A DNA stretch of 64,000 nucleotides from Streptomyces sp. NBC_00691 (GCF_036226665.1 NZ_CP109007.1:4132501-4196500), one strand, 5' to 3'; positions 26,255-35,538 are shown, numbered from the stretch's first letter. Notes: generated from the letters alone by a model not told the origin. Program-made: numbers and translations.

Positions 26255-29200
26255 ATGTTTCACGTGAAACCGATCGATCCGCGTCTGCTCCGGTACGCCA
26301 GGGCCACCCGTGTCTTCCTGGCCGCGGTGGTCACGCTCGGCCTCGTCGGGGCGGCCCTGGTCATCGCCCAGGCGATGCTCGTCGCCGAGATCGTGGTGGG
26401 GTCCTTCCAGAAGGGCCAGTCGGTTTCCGCCCTGACCACCCCCCTGCTGCTGCTCGCAGGCATCGCGGCGGCACGGGGGCTGGTCTCCTGGCTGACCGAG
26501 CTCGCAGCCCATCGGGCGAGCGCGGCGGTCAAGTCCGAACTCCGCGGCCGGCTGCTCGACCGCGCGGCCGCGCTCGGTCCGGGCTGGCTCAGCGGCCAGA
26601 AGGCCGGCTCGCTGATCGCCCTCGCCACCCGTGGTGTGGACGCCCTCGACGACTACTTCGCCCGCTATCTGCCCCAGCTCGGCCTCGCGGTCGTCGTGCC
26701 CGTGGCGGTCCTGGCCCGGATCGTCACCGAGGACTGGGTCTCGGCGGCGATCATCGTCGTCACCCTGCCGCTCATCCCGGTCTTCATGATCCTCATCGGC
26801 TGGTACACCCAGGCCCGGATGGACCGGCAGTGGAAGCTGCTCTCCCGGCTCTCCGGGCATTTCCTGGACGTGGTCGCCGGGCTTCCCACCCTCAAGATCT
26901 TCGGCCGGGCGAAGGCCCAGGCCGAGTCGATCCGCGCGATCACCTCGGAGTACCGCCGGGCGACGATGCGCACGTTGAGGATCGCCTTTCTCTCCTCCTT
27001 CGCGCTGGAACTGCTCGCCACCCTGTCGGTCGCGCTCGTCGCCGTGACCATCGGCATGCGGCTCGTCCACGGCGAACTCGATCTCTACACCGGTCTCGTC
27101 ATCCTGATCCTGGCGCCCGAGGCGTATCTGCCGCTGCGGCAGGTCGGCGCGCAGTTCCACGCGGCGGCCGAGGGGCTCGCGGCGGCGGAGGAGATCTTCG
27201 ACGTCCTGGAGGAGCCGGTACGGGACGGGGGCGGGAGCGCTGCCCCGGAGTCCGTGCGGCTGGAGCTGGAGGGCGTGACGGTACGCCATGCCGGCCGCAC
27301 CGAGCCCTCGCTGGACGCGATGTCCCTGACGGTCGAGCCGGGGGAGACGGTGGCCCTGATCGGGCCGAGCGGGGCCGGGAAGTCGACGCTCCTCGATGTC
27401 GTCCTCGGGTTCGCCGTCCCGGAGGAGGGCGGTTCCGTACGAATCGGGGGCGAGCCACTCGCCGTGCTGGACCTGGAGGCCTGGCGGTCGCGGATCGCGT
27501 GGGTGCCGCAGCGGCCGTACCTCTTCGCGGGGACGATCGCCGAGAACGTACGGCTCGCCCGCCCGGACGCCTCGGACGAGGCCGTACGGGAGGCCCTGCG
27601 GGACGCCGGGGCGGACGGGTTCGTCTCGGAGCTGCCGCACGGGCTCGACACCGCGCTCGGCGAGGACGGGGCCGGGCTCTCGGCGGGGCAGCGGCAGCGG
27701 CTCGCGCTGGCGCGGGGATTCCTCGCCGACCGACCGGTGCTGCTGCTCGACGAGCCGACGGCGGCGCTGGACGGGGAGACGGAGGCGGGAGTCGTCGACG
27801 CGGTGCGCCGGCTGGCGGCGGGGCGGACGGTGCTGCTGGTGGCGCACCGGCCCGCGCTGCTCGCGGTGGCGGACCGGGTGGTCACCGTCGGGCGGAGCGC
27901 CGGGGCCCTCACGGTCGCCGCGGGTCCGTCGCGTCCGGCTGACGGCGTCGACGGCGTCACCGACACGGGTGCGGAATCGGAGCGGGGCGCCGCCGCGGAT
28001 CCGTACCCGCCCGTTCCGGCCGGCGAGGAACGGCTGCCCACACCGCGTGGGTCGGTTCTCACACGGGTGCGGGGCATGGCCGGGGAACTCAAGGGGCGGA
28101 TGGGGCTCTCCCTGCTGCTCGGGAGTCTCGCGCTCGGGTCCGCCGTCGGGCTCATGGCCGTGTCCGGATGGCTCATCTCGCGCGCCTCCGAGCAGCCGCC
28201 CGTGCTCTATCTGATGGTGGCGGTCACCGCCACGCGCGCCTTCGGCATCGGGCGGGCCGTCTTCCGTTACGCCGAGCGGCTCGTCTCGCACGACGCCGTC
28301 CTCCGGATGCTCGCCGAGCTGCGGGTCTCCGTCTACCGGCGCCTGGAACGGATCGCGCCCGCCGGGCTGCGCCGCACCCGCCGCGGGGACCTGCTCTCCC
28401 GGCTCGTCCAGGACGTCGACGCGCTCCAGGACTACTGGCTCCGCTGGCTGCTCCCGGCGGGCGCCGCGCTCGTGGTGGGGGTCGCCTCCGCCGGATTCAC
28501 CGCCTGGTTGCTGCCCGAGGCAGGTGCCGTCCTCGCCGTGGGCCTGCTCGTCGCCGGTGTCCTCGTGCCCGCGGTCAGCGGTGCGCTCGCCCGCCGTGCC
28601 GAACGGCGGCTCGCCCCCGCGCGCGGAGCCCTGGCGACCGCCGTGGCCGATCTGCTGCGCGGCTGCGCCGAACTGACCGTGGCCGGCGCCCTGCGGGACC
28701 GGATCGAACGGACACGGGCCGCCGACCGAGCCCTCACCGGCATCGCCTCCCGGCAGGCCGCGGCCGCCGCACTCGGCGCCGGACTCTCGGCCCTGGTCTG
28801 CGGTCTGACGGTCGCGGCCGCCGCGGTCGTCGGCGTCGGGGCCGTCGCGGACGGACGGCTCGACGGGGTGGCCCTCGCCGTGGTCGTCCTCACCCCGCTC
28901 GCCGCCTTCGAGGCCGTCACCGGGCTGCCGCTCGCCGTCCAGTACCGACAGCGCGTCAAGCACAGTGCCGAGCGGGTCTTCGAGGTGCTCGACGCCCCCG
29001 TCCCCGTACACGAGCCGGACCGGCCCGCGACTCCCCCGGCGACCCCGTTCCCGCTGGAGCTGTCCGGGCTCTCCGCCCGGCACGCCGGACAGGACCGGGA
29101 CGCGCTCGCCGACTTCCGGCTCACCCTGGAGGCCGGACGCCGGGTCGCCGTCGTCGGTGCCTCCGGCTCCGGCAAGACCACGCTCGCCCAGGTCCTGCTG

Positions 29201-29848
29201 CGGTTCCTGGACGTCGAGTACGGCATGTACCGGCTCGGCGGGGTGCCCGCCCGGGAGCTCGACGGCGACGCGGTGCGGCGGCTCGTCGGTCTCTGCGCCC
29301 AGGACGCCCACCTCTTCGACAGCTCGGTCCGCGAGAACCTGCGGCTCGCCCGCACCGATGCGGGCGACGAGGAACTGCGCGAGGCGCTGCGACGGGCCCG
29401 GCTGCTCGACTGGGTCGACGGACTTCCCGAAGGGCTCGACACCCTCGTGGGCGAGCACGGCTCCCGGCTCTCCGGCGGTCAGCGGCAACGCCTGGCGCTC
29501 GCCCGCGCGCTGCTCGCCGACTTCCCCGTCCTCGTCCTCGACGAGCCGGCCGAGCACCTGGACCTGGCCACCGCCGACGCGCTCACCGACGATCTCCTCC
29601 GGGCCACCGAAGGCCGTACGACCGTCCTCATCACCCACCGGCTGCACGGACTCGACGCGGTCGACGAGGTGCTCGTCCTGGACGAGGGAAGGACCGTGCA
29701 GCGCGGCCCGTACGCGGAACTCGCCGAGACGGACGGACCGCTGCGCCGGATGCTGGAACAGGAGCGGGAGACCGATCTGCTGGCCGTCGGCGCGGGTGCC
29801 GGGACGACCTCCGGCAGCGACGGGGAGCACCTCGGACCGCGACCGTAG
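26255..29848 (+). CDS. cydCD: CydCD fused ABC exporter for cytochrome bd assembly
   Basis: A 1197-residue fusion of CydD and CydC, which are separate proteins in E. coli but fused in actinobacteria. The half-transporters export glutathione/cysteine-type thiols needed for cytochrome bd. The CydD half has its transmembrane domain at about residues 20-320, Walker A (GPSGAGKST) near 369, signature LSAGQRQR near 478 and DEPTAALDG. The CydC half has its membrane domain at about residues 615-890, Walker A GASGSGKTT near 970, signature LSGGQRQR near 1073 and DEPAEHLD. The N-terminus MFHVK is encoded by a parS site. The gene is intact and ends the cyd operon. Confidence 0.96.
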   Translation: MFHVKPIDPRLLRYARATRVFLAAVVTLGLVGAALVIAQAMLVAEIVVGSFQKGQSVSALTTPLLLLAGIAAARGLVSWLTELAAHRASAAVKSELRGRLLDRAAALGPGWLSGQKAGSLIALATRGVDALDDYFARYLPQLGLAVVVPVAVLARIVTEDWVSAAIIVVTLPLIPVFMILIGWYTQARMDRQWKLLSRLSGHFLDVVAGLPTLKIFGRAKAQAESIRAITSEYRRATMRTLRIAFLSSFALELLATLSVALVAVTIGMRLVHGELDLYTGLVILILAPEAYLPLRQVGAQFHAAAEGLAAAEEIFDVLEEPVRDGGGSAAPESVRLELEGVTVRHAGRTEPSLDAMSLTVEPGETVALIGPSGAGKSTLLDVVLGFAVPEEGGSVRIGGEPLAVLDLEAWRSRIAWVPQRPYLFAGTIAENVRLARPDASDEAVREALRDAGADGFVSELPHGLDTALGEDGAGLSAGQRQRLALARGFLADRPVLLLDEPTAALDGETEAGVVDAVRRLAAGRTVLLVAHRPALLAVADRVVTVGRSAGALTVAAGPSRPADGVDGVTDTGAESERGAAADPYPPVPAGEERLPTPRGSVLTRVRGMAGELKGRMGLSLLLGSLALGSAVGLMAVSGWLISRASEQPPVLYLMVAVTATRAFGIGRAVFRYAERLVSHDAVLRMLAELRVSVYRRLERIAPAGLRRTRRGDLLSRLVQDVDALQDYWLRWLLPAGAALVVGVASAGFTAWLLPEAGAVLAVGLLVAGVLVPAVSGALARRAERRLAPARGALATAVADLLRGCAELTVAGALRDRIERTRAADRALTGIASRQAAAAALGAGLSALVCGLTVAAAAVVGVGAVADGRLDGVALAVVVLTPLAAFEAVTGLPLAVQYRQRVKHSAERVFEVLDAPVPVHEPDRPATPPATPFPLELSGLSARHAGQDRDALADFRLTLEAGRRVAVVGASGSGKTTLAQVLLRFLDVEYGMYRLGGVPARELDGDAVRRLVGLCAQDAHLFDSSVRENLRLARTDAGDEELREALRRARLLDWVDGLPEGLDTLVGEHGSRLSGGQRQRLALARALLADFPVLVLDEPAEHLDLATADALTDDLLRATEGRTTVLITHRLHGLDAVDEVLVLDEGRTVQRGPYAELAETDGPLRRMLEQERETDLLAVGAGAGTTSGSDGEHLGPRP
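26257..26270. promoter_or_regulatory. parS: parS overlapping the cydCD start codon
   Basis: The perfect core GTTTCACGTGAAAC overlaps the ATG at 26255-26257, so ATG-TTT-CAC-GTG-AAA is both the first five codons of cydCD and a ParB site. The same arrangement is seen at 5618. Confidence 0.95.
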
Positions 29849-29906
29849 ACACCGGTCGGCACCGGCTGACTTTTCTCGCCAAATAGGACTTACTAGGCTC
29901 AAGCCC

Positions 29907-31619
29907 ATGACCGCCGCAGCGTCCGACGCCCCGGACCCCCTGGAAGCCGCCACTCAGGCCACCCGCAGCCTCCAGGGGCTGTCCACGGAGCTGACCGCCC
30001 GCGTGCCACAGCTCCTGGAAGCCATGCGCTCGGTGGGCACCGGGCTCGAACTCCACTCCACCCTCGACCGCATCTGCGAGACCGCCGCCGAACTCGCCGA
30101 CGCCCGCTACGCCGCCATCGGCGTCGTCGACGAGGAGGGCAAGGGCCTGTCCGACTTCGTCACCTTCGGCGTCGACGAGGACGTGGCCCGTCGGATCGGG
30201 CACCGTCCCGACGGCCACGCGGGACTGCTCGGCGCGCTCATCCGCGACCCGCAGACGATCCGCCTCGCTGACCTCTCGGCCGATCCGCGTGCGGCGGGCT
30301 TCCCTCCCGGACACCCGCCGATGCGGACCTTCCTCGGCGTGCCCATCCGCGTCCAGGGCGAGATCTTCGGCAATCTGTACCTCGCGGAGAAGCACGGTGG
30401 CGGTCAGTTCAACGACTACGACGTCCACATGGTCCGGGTCCTCGCCACCGAGGCGGGCATCGCCATCGGCAACGCGCGTCTGTACGAGGCCGCCCGCCAG
30501 CGCGAACGGTGGATCGACGGCTCGGTCGCCGTCACCACCGCCCTCCTCTCCGGCGGCGACGCGGACGACGCCCTCACCGTCGTCGCCGAACAGGCCCGCC
30601 GCCTCGCCGACGCCGACGCCGGGATCGTGCTGCTGCCCGCCGAGGACGGCGGCCTGGAGATCGTCGCCGTCTCCTCGCCCCGGCCCACGAAGTCGCTCGG
30701 CGTGGTCATCCCGCCCGAGAGCGCCGTCGTGCGGCGGCTCCTGGAGGGCGAGGCCGTCTTCGTGGCGGACGCCTCGGCGGACCCGCGCATGATCAGCCGA
30801 CTGACCTCAGCGTACGGACCCAGCATGATGCTGCCGCTGCAGAGCGGCGGACGGGTGCTCGGCGCGCTCGCCACCCCGCGGCTGCGGGGCAAGCGCCAGT
30901 TCACCGAGACGGAGCGGACGCTCGCCAGCCAGTTCGCCTCGCAGGCGGCGCTGGCCCTGATGATGGCCGACGCGCAGCGGGACCGGGAGCGCCTCGCCGT
31001 GTACGAGGACCGCGACCGGATCGCTCGTGACCTGCACGATCTCGTCATCCAGCGGCTCTTCGCCACCGGCATGATGCTGGAGAGCGCCCAGCGCCGGTCG
31101 ATCGTGCCGGCCGTGCGCGACGGCGTCGGCAAGGCCGTGGACGAGCTGGACGTGACCATCCAGGAGATCCGTACGGCGATCTTCGCGCTCCAGCAGGGCC
31201 CTGCCGAGGCCCCGTCGGGGCTGCGCACACGCGTCCTGCGGGAGATCAACATGGCGGCCGTGCCGCTGGGCTTCAAGCCCGCGCACCGCTTCCTCGGCGC
31301 GATCGACTCGACGGTCGGCGAACTCACCGGCAAGAACCTCATCGCCGCCCTGCGGGAGGCGCTGTCCAACGCCTTCCGGCACGCGGAGGCGAGCCGGATC
31401 GAGGTGGTCGTCGACGCCGGCGTCACCCTGCCCGACGGCTCCGCCGGGGTACGGCTCGAGGTCGCCGACGACGGCATCGGCATCCCGGCGGGCGGGCGGC
31501 GCAGCGGTCTGCGGAATCTGGCGCGCCGGGCCGAGTCGCTGGGCGGAGCGAGCTGGTGCGGGCCGGGCCTCGGGGAGGACGGCGGCGGGACGACGGTGGT
31601 GTGGGAGGCGCCGCTGTAG
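29907..31619 (+). CDS. Two-GAF-domain sensor histidine kinase (DevS/DosT-like)
   Basis: A 570-residue sensor kinase. Two GAF domains (about residues 50-190 and 215-360) are followed by the HisKA_3 dimerisation/phosphotransfer motif DRDRIARDLHDLVIQRLF with the phosphorylated His near residue 377. The HATPase domain follows (N-box NLIAALREALSNAFRHAE, G1 DDGIGIPAGG). This is the layout of the DevS/DosT gas/redox sensors, although heme-binding cannot be proven from sequence. No response regulator is adjacent, so it is an orphan. The start ATG at 29907 has no ribosome-binding site, and a -10-like TAGGCT ends 7 nt upstream, which would fit a leaderless mRNA. Confidence 0.92.
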   Translation: MTAAASDAPDPLEAATQATRSLQGLSTELTARVPQLLEAMRSVGTGLELHSTLDRICETAAELADARYAAIGVVDEEGKGLSDFVTFGVDEDVARRIGHRPDGHAGLLGALIRDPQTIRLADLSADPRAAGFPPGHPPMRTFLGVPIRVQGEIFGNLYLAEKHGGGQFNDYDVHMVRVLATEAGIAIGNARLYEAARQRERWIDGSVAVTTALLSGGDADDALTVVAEQARRLADADAGIVLLPAEDGGLEIVAVSSPRPTKSLGVVIPPESAVVRRLLEGEAVFVADASADPRMISRLTSAYGPSMMLPLQSGGRVLGALATPRLRGKRQFTETERTLASQFASQAALALMMADAQRDRERLAVYEDRDRIARDLHDLVIQRLFATGMMLESAQRRSIVPAVRDGVGKAVDELDVTIQEIRTAIFALQQGPAEAPSGLRTRVLREINMAAVPLGFKPAHRFLGAIDSTVGELTGKNLIAALREALSNAFRHAEASRIEVVVDAGVTLPDGSAGVRLEVADDGIGIPAGGRRSGLRNLARRAESLGGASWCGPGLGEDGGGTTVVWEAPL

Positions 31620-31686
31620 GCCTCGGGCCGTCACGGAGCAGCCTGAGGGCGCGGGCTTTCCGCAGGCGTGTCTTCCCGGGTGCGGC

Positions 31687-32568
31687 TCAGTCCCGCGGTG
31701 CCGTGGTTCCGGCCGCGCGCAGGGCGTCGGCCACCAGCCGTTCGACGACGACGGCCACCCCGTCCTCGTTGTTGCCGACCGTGCGGCCGGAGGCGGCGGC
31801 GATCACCTCGGGGTGCGCCTCGCCCATCGCGTACGAACGGCCCGCCCAGCTCAGCATCTCGATGTCGTTGGGCATGTCGCCGAAGGCCGCGACCTCGTCG
31901 GCCGAGATCCCGCGCTCGGCGCAGCACCGGGCCAGGGTGGACGCCTTGGAGACACCGAGGCCGCTGATCTCGATGAGGGCGGAGGGCCCCGAGCGGGTGA
32001 ACGAGGCCCGGTCCCCGGCGGCCTCCCTGGCCAGCGCGAGGAACACGTCGGGGTCGAGGTCCGGGTGCTTGGCGAGCAGCTTCAGGACCGGGGCCGCCGC
32101 GCCGGGCGCCTCCTCGAAGAGGAGCTTCTCGGCGGTGGCGACGGTCGCGCCGGGGTCGAGGTGGAACGGCGGGTAGTGCGGCTCGTAGTGGATGCCGGTG
32201 GTGAGCTCGACCGCGAAGGAGCTTCCGGGCGCGGCGGCGCGCAGGGCCACGACGACGTCCATGGCGGCCGACCGCTCCAGCGGGCGCACCTCGACGAAGG
32301 TGCCGCCGGCGTGGAGGTCGACGACGGCGGCGCCGTTGGCGCAGATCGCGAGGCCGTGGCCGTGGACGTGGTCGCTGACGACATCCATCCAGCGGGCCGG
32401 GCGGCCGGTGACGAAGAAGACCTCGATCCCGGCCCGCTCCGCGGCGGCGAGGGCGGCGACCGTGCGCTCGGACAGGGACTTGTCGTCGCGCAGGAGCGTG
32501 CCGTCGAGGTCGGTGGCGATCAGTCGGACCGTCGGGGCGGGCGTGCGCGGGGAACGGGGAGTGGTCAC
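31687..32568 (-). CDS. HAD-superfamily phosphatase, Cof-type
   Basis: A 293-residue HAD hydrolase of the Cof/IIB subclass. Motif I is LIATDLDGTLLRDDKSLSERT. The C2b cap (about residues 100-200) precedes SKASTLARCCAERGI and motif III/IV AFGDMPNDIEML. Members dephosphorylate sugar phosphates, FMN or pyridoxal phosphate. The chosen start is the GTG at 32568 (VTTPRSPRTPAPT); longer starts overlap the DUF6083-like gene's promoter. A closely similar HAD protein lies at 47565-48371. It is convergent with the histidine kinase. Confidence 0.88.
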   Translation of the reverse strand: MTTPRSPRTPAPTVRLIATDLDGTLLRDDKSLSERTVAALAAAERAGIEVFFVTGRPARWMDVVSDHVHGHGLAICANGAAVVDLHAGGTFVEVRPLERSAAMDVVVALRAAAPGSSFAVELTTGIHYEPHYPPFHLDPGATVATAEKLLFEEAPGAAAPVLKLLAKHPDLDPDVFLALAREAAGDRASFTRSGPSALIEISGLGVSKASTLARCCAERGISADEVAAFGDMPNDIEMLSWAGRSYAMGEAHPEVIAAASGRTVGNNEDGVAVVVERLVADALRAAGTTAPRD

Positions 32569-32752
32569 CGCACCATTCTTCCGCACCGAACGCACGGGCG
32601 TGCGGGGAGCCGCACATATGAGTGACCGGTTTCGGGCAGGCCCTGCCCTGGCGGCCGGGTGCTTACGCCCCGACGTGGCCGTAAACGTCCGTTCGTTTTC
32701 GGGCTGACGGGGAAGATCCCTGGGAGCTGATGACGTCTCAAGGGGGCGGGGC

Positions 32753-33349
32753 ATGGGCTCGGGCCGGAGAAACGACGAGTGCGACTCCTGCGGTGCGCCG
32801 TACGGGACGTGGGTCCCGAGTCTCGGCATGGTGCTCTGCCCGCGGTGCGAGGGAGTGGGAGCGGCACATCCCGTCCGGGACCCGGTGCTGGTCGGAGACG
32901 TCCTGGCGGGTCTGGTCGACGCCGCGGCGTTCGCGGCGCGCGGTGGCGGGGTCGTACGGGACATCCGCTGCGGGGAGGCGATACGGGACGCGCGGCCCGT
33001 GGCCGTCGGTGTGCCGGAGCCCCGTTCAGGAGGATCCACCCCCTCCGTACCGAGAGCGGTGGATCCGGTCACCTCCGCCTGCCGGCGGTGCGGGGGCCGG
33101 GGCAGCTGGTACCGGACGGTGCGGGGCCGCTGGATCATGATCGAGCCCGGGGAGCTGGCCACCGTCGCGGTTCCGGCGGGCAGCCGGTGGCGGGTGACGG
33201 GGGACGGGACCGCGGTCAACCTGGGCTCCGCCGTGCCGTCCGACACGTGCCGGGTCAGTCACTTCGACGTCTGCGCGGCGGGTCCGGAGCCGGTCGGCTC
33301 CCTCGCCCTGCTTGCCCTGTGGCGCGGCCACGCCCGGCGGATCGCCTGA
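32753..33349 (+). CDS. Cysteine-rich protein, DUF6083-like
   Basis: A 198-residue hypothetical protein. Four Cys in CDSCGAPYG and CPRCEGVG near the N-terminus form a likely zinc ribbon. A second pair CRRCGGRG occurs near residue 108. The central part (WIMIEPGELATVAVPAGSRWRV and VRDIRCGEAI) and the HFDVC near the C-terminus match what I recall as the DUF6083 family of Streptomyces; its function is unknown. It is convergent with the oxidoreductase gene, with a repeat array between, and starts after GGGGCGGGGC. Confidence 0.7.
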   Translation: MGSGRRNDECDSCGAPYGTWVPSLGMVLCPRCEGVGAAHPVRDPVLVGDVLAGLVDAAAFAARGGGVVRDIRCGEAIRDARPVAVGVPEPRSGGSTPSVPRAVDPVTSACRRCGGRGSWYRTVRGRWIMIEPGELATVAVPAGSRWRVTGDGTAVNLGSAVPSDTCRVSHFDVCAAGPEPVGSLALLALWRGHARRIA

Positions 33350-33363
33350 TCCACCGGGCGGGA

Positions 33364-33449
33364 GCCGCGGCGACCCGGTGCCGGGCGGATGCCGCTGCGA
33401 CCGCGCGCCGGGCGGATGCCGCGGCGACCCGGTGCCGGGCGGATGCCGC
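33364..33449. repeat. Two exact 32-bp repeats, 54 bp apart, with a truncated copy between
   Basis: GCCGCGGCGACCCGGTGCCG and the next 12 bases are identical at 33364-33395 and 33418-33449. A shortened variant lies between them. They occupy the 3' gap of two convergent genes and have no visible function. Confidence 0.82.
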
Positions 33450-33465
33450 CCCGGTGACCGGGGCG

Positions 33466-34359
33466 TCAGCCCAGCTGGGCGAGCGCCTCCGTGGCGATCC
33501 GCTCGAAGACCTGCTGGTCGGCGGCGAAGTCGGAGTCCGGGATCGGCCAGTGGATCACGAGCTCGGTGAAGCCCAGTTCGCGGTGGCGCCCCGCGAAGTC
33601 GACGAACGCGTCCACGGACTCCAGCGGGCGGCCGCGGTCCGGGGTGAAGCCCGTCAGGAGGACCTTGTCGAGCTCGGCCACCGCGCGTCCGGTGTCGGCG
33701 CACGCCTTGCCGAGCTTCTCGATCTGGCCGCGCAGCGCCACCACCGACTGCTCCGGGGTGCCGTCCTCGAAGATCTTCGGGTCACCCGTCGTCACCCACG
33801 CCTGCCCGTACCGGGCCGCGAGCTTCAGCCCGCGCGGACCGGTGGCCGCGACCGCGAACGGCAGGCGGGGGCGCTGGACGCAGCCGGGGATGTTCCGGGC
33901 CTCGTCCGCCGAGTAGAAGGTGCCCCGCTGCGTCACCGCGTCCTCGGTGAGGAGCCGGTCGAGCAGCGGTACGAACTCGGCGAAACGGTCGGCGCGCTCC
34001 TTCGGCGTCCATGGCTCCTGCCCCAGCGCGGTGGCGTCGAAGCCGTTGCCGCCCGCGCCGATGCCGAGCGTGATCCGTCCGCCGGAGATGTCGTCGAGCG
34101 CCATCAGTTCCTTGGCGAGCGTCACCGGGTGGCGGAAGTTCGGCGAGGTCACGAGCGTGCCGAGCCGGATCCGTTCGGTCGCCGTGGCCGCTGCTGTGAG
34201 CGTGGGCAGGGCACCGAACCACGGGCCGTCCCGGAAGGTCCGCCAGGACAGGTGGTCGTAGGTGTAAGCGGCGTGGAAGCCGAGTTCTTCGGCCCGCTGC
34301 CAGGTCTTCTGCCCCTCGCTCCATCGGTGGATGGGGAGGATCACCGTACTCAAGCGCAT
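33466..34359 (-). CDS. LLM-class (probably F420-dependent) oxidoreductase
   Basis: A 297-residue luciferase-like monooxygenase-fold enzyme. Typical segments are MRLSTVILPIHRWSEGQKTW, YTYDHLSWRTF, RIRLGTLVTSPNFRHPVTLAKELMALDDISGGR and LGIGAGGNGFDA. These belong to the actinobacterial F420-dependent group, although FMN use is possible. The substrate is unknown. The start ATG at 34359 was chosen over one three codons upstream because of the family N-terminus. It forms a same-strand chain with the hypothetical gene 25 bp upstream. Confidence 0.88.
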   Translation of the reverse strand: MRLSTVILPIHRWSEGQKTWQRAEELGFHAAYTYDHLSWRTFRDGPWFGALPTLTAAATATERIRLGTLVTSPNFRHPVTLAKELMALDDISGGRITLGIGAGGNGFDATALGQEPWTPKERADRFAEFVPLLDRLLTEDAVTQRGTFYSADEARNIPGCVQRPRLPFAVAATGPRGLKLAARYGQAWVTTGDPKIFEDGTPEQSVVALRGQIEKLGKACADTGRAVAELDKVLLTGFTPDRGRPLESVDAFVDFAGRHRELGFTELVIHWPIPDSDFAADQQVFERIATEALAQLG

Positions 34360-34384
34360 GACTGCCACGATACGCGCGGGAGGT

Positions 34385-34837
34385 TCAGCGGACGGTGCGG
34401 TTCATCCAGGGGGTGAGCGAGGCGCCGGGGACGAGTTCCTTGTACGTCTCGTCGCCGGGCAGCGGGACGACGAGCCACCAGCCGGGCGGGAAGAAACGTC
34501 CCTTCACGTGGGCGATGCCGCTGTGGACCGCGCGGACGAAGGCGGGGACGGAGTCACGGGGGACGTCCGCGAACTCGATGCCGTCGACGATGATCCGGGC
34601 GTCGTCCTCCGGGAAGATCTGGACGGTCACGGAGGGCGAGCCGCCCAGTTCCACATAGGCCTCGTGCGGCAGGGAGCCGTCGTGGTCGAGGACGGCGAAC
34701 GCGCCGGAGGACGTACGCCGGGACGTCTGGTCCGCGCCGATGTCGTCGGTCACCGTCATCTCCAGGTTGAACTCCCGGGCGAGCTCGCGGATCGCGACGA
34801 CGGCCGCTTCGGTGCTGGGCAGGTGCGGGTGAGCCAT
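34385..34837 (-). CDS. Hypothetical protein, 150 residues
   Basis: I do not recognise this protein. It starts MAHPHLPSTEAAVVAIREL and contains a beta-rich core (AYVELGGSPSVTVQIFPEDDARIIVDGIEF) and a tryptophan-rich segment (GRFFPPGWWLVVPLPGD). It has no signal peptide or membrane segment. It lies between kptA (56 bp away) and the oxidoreductase (25 bp away), all on the minus strand, so it may share their transcript. A second in-frame ATG four codons upstream is possible. Confidence 0.7.
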   Translation of the reverse strand: MAHPHLPSTEAAVVAIRELAREFNLEMTVTDDIGADQTSRRTSSGAFAVLDHDGSLPHEAYVELGGSPSVTVQIFPEDDARIIVDGIEFADVPRDSVPAFVRAVHSGIAHVKGRFFPPGWWLVVPLPGDETYKELVPGASLTPWMNRTVR

Positions 34838-34893
34838 GGGAACGATCATGCCTCAGCCGGACCGGGCCGGGCAGTCCCCGCCGGGGACCGGTC

Positions 34894-35463
34894 TCAGCCG
34901 GGAAAGCGGAGGAACTCCGGTGGGACGGTCTCGGCGAGCCAGACCCCGTTGGCGCTGACGCGGAAGACGTGCCCTGCCCTGTGCATGGCGCCGGCGTCGA
35001 CGGCGATCACGACCGGCCGGCCGCGGCGTGCGCCCACCCGGGTCGCGGTCTCCCGGTCGGGGGAGAGGTGGACGTGGTGGCGGGCCATGGGGCGCAGCCC
35101 CTCCGCCCGGATCGCGGGAAGCACCGCGGCGACCGTACCGTGGTAGAGGTACGCGGGCGGTTCCGCGGGCGGCAGGTCGAGGTCCACCTCGACGGTGTGG
35201 CCCTGGCTGGCGCGGATGCGGGTGCCTTCGACGGCGAAGCGCTTCTTGTCGTTGGTCGCGACGACGTGGTCGAGTTCCGCGCGGGTGACCGGGAAGTTGT
35301 TGCGGGCGAGCGCCGCGAGCAGTGTGTCGATCTCCGTCCAGCCCTGGGGATCGAGGACGAGGCCGATGCGCTCGGGCTGATGCCGCAGATGCTTGGAGAG
35401 GTACTTCGAGATGCGCACCGTACGGCGGTCGTCCGGTGGTGGTCCGGGATGTTGTCGGGTCAT
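34894..35463 (-). CDS. kptA: RNA 2'-phosphotransferase (Tpt1/KptA family)
   Basis: A 189-residue KptA. The N-terminal winged-helix part reads RISKYLSKHLRHQPERIGLVLDPQGWTEIDTLL. The ADP-ribosyltransferase-like part carries AYLYHGT, RHHVHLSPD and the Arg/His residues expected in the active-site tetrad. In eukaryotes Tpt1 removes the 2'-phosphate left by tRNA splicing using NAD+. In bacteria, which lack that pathway, the role is unresolved. The ATG at 35463 (MTRQHPGPPPDDRRTV) is chosen, with a longer in-frame Met about 16 codons upstream. Its upstream region has consensus DnaA boxes. Confidence 0.92.
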   Translation of the reverse strand: MTRQHPGPPPDDRRTVRISKYLSKHLRHQPERIGLVLDPQGWTEIDTLLAALARNNFPVTRAELDHVVATNDKKRFAVEGTRIRASQGHTVEVDLDLPPAEPPAYLYHGTVAAVLPAIRAEGLRPMARHHVHLSPDRETATRVGARRGRPVVIAVDAGAMHRAGHVFRVSANGVWLAETVPPEFLRFPG

Positions 35464-35538
35464 TCCGTCAGGATGGCGGAGCCTGGATCGCCGGGCCATT
35501 GATTTTGATGCACAGGTTTGATCCACAGCCAAAGTGAG

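Noticed and set aside
26123..29953. 1276-codon minus-strand open frame opposite cydCD
   Set aside because: It is a shadow of the very GC-rich cydCD gene; the composition is biased (Arg, Gly, Pro, Asp) and it has no domain, while cydCD has complete ABC motifs.
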